A program made the translations under genes and the position numbers. A stretch of 64,000 nt of DNA from Avena insularis (lineage: Eukaryota; Streptophyta; Magnoliopsida; Poales; Poaceae), in NCBI GenBank assembly GCA_023614405.1, contig CM042697.1, positions 302,088,954 to 302,152,953 of the forward strand, given 5' to 3'. A model generated the notes under the pieces. It did not search any database, was not told the DNA's origin, and was given only the letters and a program-made list of their open reading frames with translations. Of the stretch, positions 1 through 10,100 are shown one piece after another (the stretch's first letter is position 1; each line of letters begins with the position of its first letter).

Positions 1-780
1 AAGTAAATCCCTCACATACAGCCATACTACCCCTTTTATCACTGGGGTTCCCAACCTGCAGATCAGTCATTACTCACACTCCCTATACCTGGATCAATCC
101 TTGGGGTGTTGGGTACCTGACAAGTCCTTAGATTGAGGCAAGAGAGGGTACAATAATCATCATGTCATACAAACTAATACATGATCCCATCTATGATAAA
201 TAACATGCAAAAAAGCTACATGGCTAGGCCAAAGCCCTTAGCCCAAGGAGAATTACGCACACACAGAGATGAAATCAACAATCATAAACATTGTAATAGA
301 GATCATAAGATTGATAGCAAATAGTCTTACAATGTCACCAATTGGAGAAGAGATTACTATTACAAGTGGTGGAATATGGCTATGGTGGTGGAGAACGGTT
401 TGGAGATTAGATCTAGATCTATTCCTCCGGCGTGGTGGCTTCTAGTGGCAGGGAGAGTTGTGGTAAAAAAGAGAGAGAGTTTTCTCGTCTCCTGAAGCCT
501 CTTTATATAGGGGCCCCTTCACGAAATTTGTTTTGTTTGACCTGGCGATGTCGGTGCCAACTATACGGCCGAAACTATACGGCGGGAATTTTATTCCGAA
601 CGTACAGTTGGTCGTTAAAGGCACTGGATCCACTTCAAGGATCCTGGTTTCTTTGACGTGTTGGAAATCTCGTATCTTTGGCTTTAATGTAGTGATTCCC
701 ATCATCAAACGTCATTATCTGCGTAGGGAAAAATAGAAAGAAAGGATTGCATACCCTTTTGATCATTAGGCATTAGTGGC
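1..780 (-). repeat. LTR-like or promoter-bearing repeat fragment, cut by window start
   Basis: Read on the minus strand, this stretch has a TATA-like element (CTATATAAAG, about 501-510), then a CT-rich leader and a long AT-rich untranslated-looking tail. That order resembles the U3-R-U5 layout of a grass LTR. No TG or CA terminus and no partner copy are inside the window. The short open frames on both strands (about 432-736) lack domain motifs and look like chance. It could also be the promoter and leader of an unseen gene to the left. Confidence 0.3.
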
Positions 781-1502
781 AGGATTTAGAGAGATATTTC
801 ATCAAATATATGAATAATATCCAGTTTAAATGTGACTGTGGATGTCTATATTTCGCAGCCATCACCTAGGGACCTTGGTTGTATATTTTTAGGCCTTATA
901 TCTTTATGGGAGAGAAGGAAAACATCTAGCCAGAACTCATTTTTTTGTGGAAGCACGAGGTAAACAGAAGCAAAGTTGGGCTATACTAGGATGGGCCCCA
1001 TCTTTCTCTGCACTACTGCGCCTACATGGTTGTACTCCATTGTGCAGAAGCTTACATGGGAAGGAAGAGACGAGCATTGTGTGGAAGCTGCGATGCTTCC
1101 CACCTGAACAAGTGCCATTAATAAAAGGAATAGAGACACCAAATTCAGAGTGGAGCAGAGCAGGCAATGATACATTTAAGAGGAGAACGGGAGGATGTTC
1201 TCCTTTGTCTAGGTGGCTTTGCTCTCCTGAAATACATAATTTTGGGTGGAGGAGCCCTTTATTTGTGAAACAAGGCAAAATATTTGTGGTGGAAGGAGCC
1301 TTTGCTCGCCTTGCCAGCCGTACGGGATCGACTAGGCACCAAAAGCCGAGTATACTAATACAAACATGAGTACTAGTAGTTGCTTAGTTCCATCCAGGAG
1401 CAATAGTGGCTAGTATAAGTACAGTAGTTTGTCAGGAACATTCTTGGTTCCTAGAATGCCTCCTTGTCACATAGGAGTAATACAAGTTCGATGAATTTCA
1501 TA
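781..1502. other. Unassigned spacer with overlapping open frames on both strands
   Basis: Between the left repeat and the B3-like pseudogene there is no recognisable gene. A plus-strand frame of 140 codons (947-1369) and a minus-strand frame of 113 codons (937-1278) overlap almost completely. Neither shows a domain motif, and neither has flanking splice or promoter signals that I can identify. Positions 1380-1502 are the expected 3' flank of the minus-strand pseudogene. I do not recognise a repeat family here. Confidence 0.4.
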
Positions 1503-2496
1503 TCACAACCTCCAATTAAGAGGGATACCACTGAACACATTGAGACGAAATCCATGTGGGCGTTCCTTGAACCAGAAGATAGCCATTTCGCATTCTAAGA
1601 GATCCGCGTCCTAGACAACATATCGCCAGCTCCTACCAGTAGTGATCACCGCACGCCCTTCATCGCCCATGGACATCACGACTTCATGATAACCTTTGTA
1701 TAACTCGTTGGTCACACGCAGATTTCTTTCTTCATGCAGATGATTCTTCAAGACATTTTGACTGTAATCCAGTGAGAAGGACTAAAACCATAAGAAAAAA
1801 GTTATCCGAAGTTTAGGGCTTGTTGACTGGTGAAATAGTCAAAAATATGCCTGCTTGATTCGAAGTATGATAGAGAAAATAAATGTAGGATTGCAATGCT
1901 ATGCCCACTCCAATCCTATAGGAATTCATATGAACCAAAGTTTGTTTGACACTTAGGACAAACATATAATTCCAAAAAGAGGTGTGAGTGGATGTTTGAT
2001 TTCCTACGAACTATAGTGCAAAGGAATCCTTAGAAACAATTCCTATGGGAATCAATCCTACAAATATAACAACCATCTTGGTAAAATTTCCTATATACAG
2101 ATTTAGTCCTACAAATTTCTTAGGAAAATCTTTTGAATCAGATGGCTACATACCATCCTGCCCCCTTCCTCACCGAGTAAAGAGTGAGCTCGTAGACATA
2201 GAAAGGTATGTCAGGTTCGATCTGGGAGACTTTATTCTCGAGAAAATCCCACCTTCTGTATGACAAACGCACATTATTGTCGTAAATGATGTACCTTTCG
2301 AACAAATATTTACGCTCATAAGAAGGACCTACATGAAACAAAAAATAAATCTTAGTGAGGAGTATATTTCTTCATAATCTAATTAATTTCATAATGCAAG
2401 TAAAACTTTACCCTTTATAGCCGCAAGTTCTTCCTTGTAACTACCAGTTACATAAAAGTCAGTGGAGCAGATCTCATCATCGCTGGAACTGTCCAT
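1503..2496 (-). pseudogene. B3-like (REM-type) DNA-binding protein, decayed three-exon gene
   Basis: Three minus-strand exons join in phase: 2496-2412 (starting MDSSSDDE), 2328-2154 and 1761-1503. The introns have GT..AG ends (donors GTAAAG and GTATGT; acceptors TGTAG and TACAG). The product would be about 171 residues. Its second half resembles a plant B3 domain: FYVYELTLYSV as first strand, then HLHEERNLRVTN, a GRAVITTG stretch where B3 proteins have the GW..F segment, and DADLLECEMAIFWF matching the usual L.EGD..IF motif. An in-frame TAG at 1613-1611 (about residue 136) interrupts the last exon, so the copy is probably dead. A MITE lies in the second intron. B3 proteins of this group are nuclear DNA-binding factors; the assignment rests on pattern only. 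An upstream non-coding exon probably ends at 2811. Confidence 0.5.
1849..2146. mobile_element. MITE-like element inside intron 2 of the B3-like pseudogene
   Basis: This AT-rich, non-coding block of about 298 bp has imperfect inverted ends (GCCTGCTTGATTCGAA at the left; the reverse complement of the right end reads GCCATCTGATTCAAAA). Its interior contains paired motifs such as AGGAATTC/AATTCCT and TTCCTA/TAGGAA. It begins only six bases inside the intron from the GTATGT donor. I see no clear target-site duplication, so the superfamily is open. Confidence 0.5.
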
Positions 2497-3287
2497 GATT
2501 TTATACCTTGCTTGGAATCGGAACCTATAAATGGCATTGCAAGATACTTATTATAGCACTAAAATGCATGGAATTATAACTAGTTCAAGTGACAAAACGA
2601 TATCCCCAGCAGCAAGCAACGTGTTTTATCAAGGATTCACTTTGAAAGAGTACATCAATCTCAATATATTTGTATTTATGTAGATTTAAACTATCGGGAA
2701 CGAAATAGAGGGGAATGAAAGAGATCCGCGTTTAGAGACAGAAAATAGAATGAGTACAAAAAAGAGGAACTGCGAATATTTTCTATACAAGGGAGAGATG
2801 AAGATCATACCTCGCTATTCTGGGTCGCAGTTAGCCTTGCGATGATAGTCATATTGATCTGTGCAACGCTAGAGATGACGGTTGTGGGGATGGGAAGTAG
2901 TGGTGAGAGGAGGCGCTGGCGAGAGGATGAGTTTGTTTTCTTTTTCGGGATGATGGTGGACGGATTGGTCAATGCGGAGGTGGGCGAATGAGTAAAAAAG
3001 AACGGACTTGTGGGCCCAACCTATGTCGGGTTCATGTGAATGCGGATGTTGCTTCTTCGGTGCATGGTGAGAAATAGAATAAGTTGGGTATATAAGAGTA
3101 AAATATAGGAAGGTTGGCCAGGTCCTGATGAAGGGCATTAAAAATTTAAGTTGGAATATTTTAAGAATGGAGATTGTAGAAGGATGAGGAATCCGTGCCA
3201 TGTTGTGCATGTCAAGCCGTTCCATGGCTAGTGGAGGGCGGATGATGAGGCAGGTCGTGGTCACCTTGGAGGCACCCCAAAATTATG
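2497..3287 (-). promoter_or_regulatory. 5' leader intron, non-coding exon and promoter side of the B3-like pseudogene
   Basis: Upstream of the ATG at 2496 the minus strand shows an acceptor (TTATAG, about 2526), an intron, and a donor GCGAG|GTATGA with the exon ending at 2811. A CT-rich leader lies around 2850-2960. Beyond it the DNA is plain, AT-rich sequence up to the LTR fragment at 3288. The 131-codon minus frame at 2869-3264 has no domain signal and overlaps this leader, so I do not call it a gene. Confidence 0.4.
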
Positions 3288-4290
3288 TGTAACATCCCAA
3301 AAATATTAAACTTGAATCATCAAACTCTAATCATCAAAATTAGGGTTAACAAAAACTTTTCCAATTAAAAATATGAAAGCATTCATATGTGTGTGTATTA
3401 AAATTTGGATTCTTTTGAATTGCCATGGTTCTATGTTTCTTTGCTTGTAAAATGATTCTTAGGTTAAATAAACATCATCTAAACAATCCCCAAACTTTTC
3501 CCAAAGACAAACAAGTCAAAACAAACAAATTAAGTGAATGGCCACTTTGGACAAATTAACTCCCATGCCTACTTTGGCTATCCTTAACTTTCAGAACTTA
3601 ACAGAAACATGTATAGATCTTTGCAACCCTTGATAGTACTCATAACAAGGTACCAAGGCCCACTTTGTGATCATACAAAAACATTTAAATGCTTAGTTTA
3701 AATGACAGTTTAAAATTGAATCTATTTCATATGGGAAGATCCCACTATTTCAAAAACCACTCAAACAAGCTCAATTTTAAAAACCCAAGCATCCACAGAA
3801 TCCTCAACACATGCCTAGCACACCCACCAAAAATCTTTTCAAAATTCAAAACTTAAGTTCATGCGGCCATTTCATCAAACAGGTTGCAGATTCAAATCAA
3901 CCAAATCAAAAACACTATGTTGAGCAGTGTTTTGGGCCAACCTTGTTCCCTCTCTGGTTACAACTAGGCTTAGTAGATCATATAGCAACCTTAACTAACC
4001 TCTAGCACCACTGTAAGCTGGCCATTGTCATCAATGGTGAGCAGGCCGAGAGCACACTTGTCACCCCAGTGTGGACAGCAAGCTAGGAGAAGAACTAGCC
4101 ATGCCAACCTTGTCTAGCATGCAGCCTATGCCTCACGGCCCCCTCTCGACCAGGCCTAGCTCGAAGACAGCGACCAGAACCGCCAGGAACACCATGCCCG
4201 CACCGCTGTCGACCATGCCGATGCGCACCGCAGAGCACGCGCCGTTCCCACGCAACCCGACCACCTTGAGCCCTCGCCGCCCGCCAGCAT
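3288..4290 (+). repeat. Truncated gypsy LTR, same family as the solo LTR at 17.4 kb
   Basis: It begins TGTAACATCCCAAAAATATT and aligns with the sequence starting at 17376 through several shared stretches, including GGGTTAACAAAAACTTTT, TATGGGAAGATC and CATCAATGGTGAGCA near 4031-4046. The match fades at about 4290 in GC-rich DNA, so only the first ~1 kb of a ~3.8 kb LTR remains. No target-site duplication or internal domain is present. The GC-rich frames at 4071-4319 belong to this LTR and are not genes. Confidence 0.7.
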
Positions 4291-4508
4291 GCACACATTT
4301 TTTCTACAGTGTCAGGTAGCGGCAGGAAGAGATTCCCGGGTTTTTTGCAAAATTTTCAACACGTCGTGGCGTGGGATAATAAATTGTGCGGGACCCATAT
4401 ACAACCTCCTCCTTTTTCCCTTGGTGTCCCGTATTCCTCTCCCAGGACCGAGAAAATCGTCTCGTGTTCCTCTACTAGGACCGAGAAAATCGCCCAGTAT
4501 CGAATCAA
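4291..4508. repeat. Unassigned DNA with a 33-bp tandem duplication
   Basis: Two adjacent copies of a 33 bp unit (starting about 4430 and 4463) share TTCCTCT..TAGGACCGAGAAAATCG with few mismatches. The surrounding sequence is non-coding and I do not recognise it. The unit may belong to whatever element followed the LTR truncation point. Confidence 0.5.
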
Positions 4509-4640
4509 ATAGATTTGGCTCATGGAGATTTTTTTGAACGGAAGAGCTAATATATTAATATCAGAAACAAAGTACATTATAGATTATACAACATATATTC
4601 TGAAGATTAGCATTTGAGGGAGGGGAAGGGCTGTCAGAGG
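4509..4640 (-). mobile_element. Possible LINE 3' tail (minus orientation)
   Basis: The minus strand reads TTAATATATTAGCTCTTCCGTTCAAAAAAA, with the A-run at about 4530-4537. This resembles the 3' end of grass L1-type LINEs, which often close with a CCGTTC-AAAAA sequence. No reverse transcriptase or endonuclease coding follows, so at most this is a 5'-truncated remnant. A fortuitous A-run is the alternative. Confidence 0.3.
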
Positions 4641-4960
4641 AAAAGACGACGTTTGTTCCAGCATAGGGCACAAGCTCGAAGCCTCGAAAGCCGCTTGGGA
4701 AGCCTCAAAAGAAGGAAACACACATAGACACACATATATACTACTCTACTAATGTACGAAATAGGTTCCAGTTACAGATCTGCTAACAAAGGCCTAAAAA
4801 TCATAAGGTAGCTCCATATCACACTACTACGACAGTAGCGGACCAATCATAGGATAGCTCTACATATATTTAGAGCAATCTTAGGTGCACCCCAAGAGTT
4901 TTGCATCTGGGTTAGTGGTCATGAGACTACACATACGGCACCAAAAGCACATACTGCACA
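4641..4960 (-). other. 3' flank / presumed 3' UTR of the zinc-domain pseudogene
   Basis: This non-coding stretch lies downstream of the stop codon at 4963-4961 on the minus strand. It contains a few AT-rich runs and no recognisable repeat. Polyadenylation cannot be placed from sequence alone. Confidence 0.3.
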
Positions 4961-5543
4961 TCAGCAGCCCTGCATCGACTCCATCCAGAAGTTGAACAGG
5001 TCATCGTCATTACCAACAATGTCCTCTTCGGTTGTCCGCTTCTGCGACTAGTAGATTAACAGATACATTTAAATAGAAACATCAAAGACACACAACCTAA
5101 AATTTTTCCGTTCTATAGATATGGTACCTTGTCATCTGGTATAGCGTAAGTACCTAAAATCAAACCCGTTTCATGCACCTTGCCCTTTTTCTATCCTCCC
5201 CTTCTACAAGTTGATCTAGATACTCAGGAGCTGCCTCTGTTAGTTGATCTAGATGATCAACATCTGCTTCCCCTACTTGATCTGGATGATAAAGATGTTC
5301 TTCCCCCAGTTCATATGCTTGACCATGAAATAACCATCTAACATATGTGATTAGCATTCCAAACATATACATATGGTCTTTCACTATACTAAAATGCAGC
5401 ACCCTCTGATTCACACACAAGCGGCAGGGGCAATGTACTTATGGGTTTTCACAATAAGCTCTAACAAACTCAATAAATCGTACAACACCCAAGATATGTT
5501 TAGGGCTGCCTAATGGAGCAACCTGCATCCCAAATATATCCAT
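4961..5543 (-). pseudogene. Transposase-associated zinc-domain protein (Transpos_assoc type), broken
   Basis: On the minus strand an exon opens after an AAACAG acceptor at the ATG 5543-5541 and stays in one frame to 5160 apart from one TAA at 5441-5439. The product matches the domain found at the N-terminus of En/Spm (CACTA) TNP2-like proteins and some host genes. It has a hydrophobic FIEF helix, then CPCRLC, an HMY..GM stretch, and the closing Y..W..HG motif (YVRWLFHGQ). An acidic tail follows. At about 5165 a one-base slip (GGGTTTGA) breaks the frame. The shifted frame runs to a donor AAG|GTACC (exon end 5128) and joins in phase to a last exon 5041-4961 ending FWMESMQGC. The domain is thought to bind zinc and DNA. 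With two breaks this copy is probably non-functional. It may derive from a CACTA element or be a domesticated gene. Confidence 0.65.
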
Positions 5544-6058
5544 CTGTTTAATTATGACATACAAGATTGGTTAGTAAAAGAAAAGCAGGAAACAAACAGA
5601 TGGAGTACATAAACTATATATGCCCATGCATTTCAGCAAACATATTGACAACAATAATCGGCGAATGTACTTAAGAACATAGATTAAGCCTAAAATCAAC
5701 TATGACCATGTAGAATGAGGACAAATTAAACTACCTATTTGAGGAGGCAGATCTTGTGAAATGGAAATAAATTGCCAACCAGATCGAGCTAGAGATAGAA
5801 GGACTATCGTGGGATCCACATGACCACCGATGCGTCTCAAGAACACCGACGGCTAGGGAAAGATTCTTTGGGCGCACGGTGGTGAGATGAGAAGCAGCGG
5901 TGAGCGTGTCTGTTTTGTGGGCTTCCAATGGGGTGAGGGTCTAGGCGGCAGAGGGTGGATGTTAACACAGCGCGAAGGGGTGGGGAGTGATAACTTTGAA
6001 AATTTTGACCTGTCTTGCTTTGGGCACCACCATATACGTGGACCCTGTCAGTGACCAT
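5544..6058 (-). promoter_or_regulatory. 5' leader exon, intron and promoter side of the zinc-domain pseudogene
   Basis: A CT-rich leader (about 5960-5740 on the minus strand) ends at a plausible donor AAATAG|GTAGTT near 5735. An AT-rich intron then leads to the acceptor before the ATG at 5543. The 65-codon frame inside the leader (5928-5731) starts with an ATG but shows no domain, so it may be leader sequence or an upstream coding exon. Confidence 0.4.
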
Positions 6059-6204
6059 AAATCAAAATTTACCAATTTTGGCTAAACCGAGATGAACTAG
6101 TTAAAGTGGCGAAATCAGCAGAGAAACTTGAAAATTCATGAAACTCATGAATTTTCCATTAAATCAGTTATTTGTGTGAAATTATGGAAGGTGGCATTTT
6201 GGGC
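6059..6204 (+). repeat. Satellite-entry segment, copy 1 (no satellite attached)
   Basis: About 130 bp containing GCTAAACCGAGATGAACT matches the segments that introduce the two satellite blocks at about 7190 and 12830 (GCTAAACCGAGATAAACT and GCTAAACTGAGGTAAACT). Here it passes straight into the promoter-like module instead of the satellite, so it marks a copy of the tandem unit without the array. Confidence 0.6.
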
Positions 6205-7189
6205 CATATTTTATCTCATCTTACCACTTTGAATATTGACTGTTGGATCAAGACTCGCGAATCCCAACATTACTAGCCGCTGGATCTTCATTTCCATTCT
6301 ATTAGCATCTAATGCTAGAAGATAGTATTGATAGTCTTTAGCTGAATAAACACTATGCACTAACCTCAAAAAACACTTCTCCATCGTTCTAGAGTCTTCT
6401 CCATCATTTCTCTAGAACATGTTACCAAAATTGACATGTTTTTAGTAAACTGCCATATTGTCATATTATCGCAAAAATCTAGCCAATAAGATTAATAGGG
6501 TTTATCCATTAAACAGGGTACTTTGTGTGATAATTGTCACGATGTCATACTGAGCCATAATCTTTGAAGTTTCTTCACAAACAAAAACAATGTTGTCACT
6601 TGGAAAAATAAAATTGGATTTCCCTTTGTAAGCAAAGCTTGATTGGCCAAGATGCATCCAATGTACGGAGTACAAGACATGGACACGGTACCAGCAACTA
6701 TGGTTGTGCAGGTCAAAAAAGAAACTATGGCTGTGAACTTGGTCATCTTGTTTGAAAGACGGCAGATGTCTATCAACTCATTAAATGCTCGAAAGTGTAC
6801 AAAGGCCCTGGTCTATCTGACGGGATGATCCCCAAGTGGGAGTGGCAGATGGCCTTAGAAGCTTCAGCTTCAAAATTTCGAGAGAGCTCAAACATCCAGC
6901 CCCAAACATACTTCACCTTTTTTTAGAATGAAAATTCCTCTTCTATCCCTGGTCTGGAAACAAGAACCTGAGGAGCAATACAATAATAGAGGGATATAGG
7001 TGGTAATTTTGCGTTATCCCATGTCCATCACCCCATCGACCTGGTTCCCTACCCTTCTTCAATAAGTGTATTTACTTGCCCGCCCCCTCCGGCCTTACAC
7101 TGACTTTTTGGACCCACAATGCAAGTGACCCGCTTGTTAGTGACACATAATTATGGGAAGTAGAGATTCCCATCGTTTGCAGTTAAAAA
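6205..7189 (+). repeat. Promoter-like module, copy 1
   Basis: This ~1 kb segment recurs at 11791-12829 and, in part, at 16843-17330. Shared landmarks are CTATTAGCATCTAATGCTAG, GATGCATCCAATGTACGGAG, a CGGAAACAAGAACC-like motif (here TGGAAACAAGAACC) near 6955, and AATTCCTCTTCTATCCCTG. A minus-strand frame is kept in copies 1 and 2 (6776-6537 and 12385-12110; shared core CTTTIVAGTVSMSCTPYIGC). It is short and of unknown meaning. In copy 3 the same sequence lies directly upstream of a gene, which is why I call the module promoter-like. Confidence 0.6.
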
Positions 7190-10100
7190 TTCAACATTTT
7201 TTGCTAAACCGAGATAAACTCGTTAAAATCGGAGAAACAGGATCGTGAAGTTGAAAATTTTAAGAAACATGGGAATTATTCGTCAAATAATTCATACTTT
7301 ATGATAAAATTGGTGTGATGAGACTTTGAATCATATATAGTCTTTGAACCGTGAAATTGGTGCGGTGATAAAATTAGTTACGCCATTGTATTCCACGAAT
7401 ATAACCATAAAGTTCGAACATTATTGGAAGTTCCTGAAACACTAAACCCCTGAACCCTATAACCCTAAAAACTAATAAACCCCTATACCCTGACTAAGCA
7501 GGTATCATGCACTTGTATATCAAATTTGAGATACTTTCATTAAATTGGGCAACACCATTCTATTCGACGAATATATGCAAAAATCTTGAACATTACTGAA
7601 AATTCCTGAAACCCTAAACAACCCCTAAAACCTAAACCCTCAGCCCCTAGATACTAAAACCCTAAACCCCTAAACCCATAATTAAACCCTAACCAAGTAG
7701 GTATCATTCACTTATAGATCAAAATCCGAGATACTTTCATTAAATTGCGGTAACGCCATTCTGTTCCACAAATATAAGCATAAAGCATGAACATTGTTGA
7801 AAATTCCCTAAACCCCTAAACGACCCTGACCAAGCAGGTATATCATCCACTTATAGATCAACATTTGAGGTATATTTTCATTAAATTACGCTAACGCCAT
7901 TCCATTCCACGAATCAAAGCATAAAGCTTAAACATTATTGAAAATGCCCTAAAACCTAAACCTTAAACCCCTAAACGACCATGACCAAGCAGCTATATCA
8001 TCCACTTTTAGATCAACATTTGAGATATACTTTCATTAAATTATGCTAAAGCCATTACATTCCACATTATTGAAAAATCCCTAAAACCTAAACCTAAAAC
8101 CCCTAAACCCTAAACCCGTTGACCCTAAACATGAACCAAGCAGGCATAAGGAACTTATATATATCAAAATTTGAGATACTTCCATTAAATTGCGCTAACG
8201 CCTTTCTATTTCACGAATATAGGCATATAGATCGATCATTATTGAAAATTAACTAAACCCTAAGCCCCCTAAAACCTAAACCCTACGCCCTATCCCCCTA
8301 AACCCTAAAACCTCAGCACCTAACCCTGACCAAGCAGATATCATGCACTTATAGAGCGAAAATTGAGATGATTTCATTGTTAAAGTATTGCCAGGTCACT
8401 CTATTCCATGATAAGCATAAGGATCGAACTTTATTGAAAATTCCCGAAACCCTAAACCCTTTAATCCCTAAAAAACCTAGCTAAACCCCAAAACCCGAAA
8501 CACAAAACCCCTAAACCTTAAATAGTAAACCCCTAAACCCTGACCAAGAAGCTATCATATGCACACTTATAGATCAAATTTTCAAATACATTTATTAATT
8601 TTGGTAATGCCATTCTATTCGTCGAACATAAGCATAAATCTTGAACATTATTGAAAATTCCCCAAACCCTCAACCCTAATAACCCCTAAAACTTAAAAGC
8701 TCAACCCACATACACCCTAACCAAGTAGGTATCATGCACATATAGATCAAAATCTGAGATACTTTCATTAAATTGTAGTAATGCCATTCTCTTCCGCAAA
8801 TCTAAGCATAAAGCTTGAACAATGTTAAAAATTCCCTAAACCCCTAAACGATCCCGACCAAGCAGGTATATAATCCACTTATAGATGAACATTTGAGATA
8901 TATTTTCATTAAATTACGCTAACACCATTCAATTCCACGAATCTAAGCATAAACCTTGAACATTATTGAAAATGCCCTAAAACCTGAACCTTAAACCCCT
9001 AAATGACCATGACCAAGCAGGTATATCATCCACTTTTAGATCAACATTTGAGATATACTTTCATTAAATTATGCTAAAGGTGTTACATTCCACGAATCTA
9101 AGAATAAAGCTTGAACATTATTGAAAAACCCCTAAAACCTAAACCTTAAACCCCTAATCCATAAACCGTTTTAGCCTAAACCCGAACCAAGTAGGCATCA
9201 GACACTTATATATCAAAATTTGAGATACTTCCATTAAATTCGCTAACGCCTTTCTATTTCACGAATATAGGCATATAGCTCGGACATTATTGAAAATTCA
9301 CTAAACCCTAAGCCCCCTAAAACCTAAACCCTAAGCCCTATCCCCTAAACCCTAAAACCTCAACACCTAACCCTGACCAAGAAGATATCATGCACCTATA
9401 GATCAAAAATTGAGATGATTTCATTGTTAAATTATTGCCAAGTCACTCTATTCCACGACTATAAGCATAAATCTCAAACTTTATTGAAAATTCCTGAAAC
9501 CCTAAACCCCTAAATCCATAAATAAACCTAGCTAAACCCCAAAACCGAAACACAAAACCCCTAAATCCTGACCAAGAAACTATCATATGCACACTTATAG
9601 ATCAAATTTTCAAATACTTTTATTAATTCGGGTAACGCCATTCTATTCGACGAACATAAGCATGAATCTTGAACATTATTGAAAATTCCCCAAACACTCA
9701 ACCATAAACAACCCCTAAAACTTAAACCCTCAACCCCACATACACCCTAACCAAGTAGGTATCATGCACTTATAGATCAAAATCTGAGATACTTCCATTA
9801 AATTACGGTAACGCCATTCTCTTCCACAAATATAAGAATAAATCTTGAACATTGTTAAAAATTCCCTAAACCCCTAAACGACCCCGACCAAGAAGGTTAT
9901 ATGATCCACTTAAGATCAACATTTGAGATATATTTTCATTAAATTGCGCTAACGCTATTCCATTCCACAAATCTAAGCATAAAGCTTGAACATTATTGAA
10001 AATGCCCTAAAACCTAAACCTTAAACCCCTAAACGACCATGACCAAGTAGGTATATCATCCACTTTTAGATCAACATTTGAGATATACTTTCATTAAATT

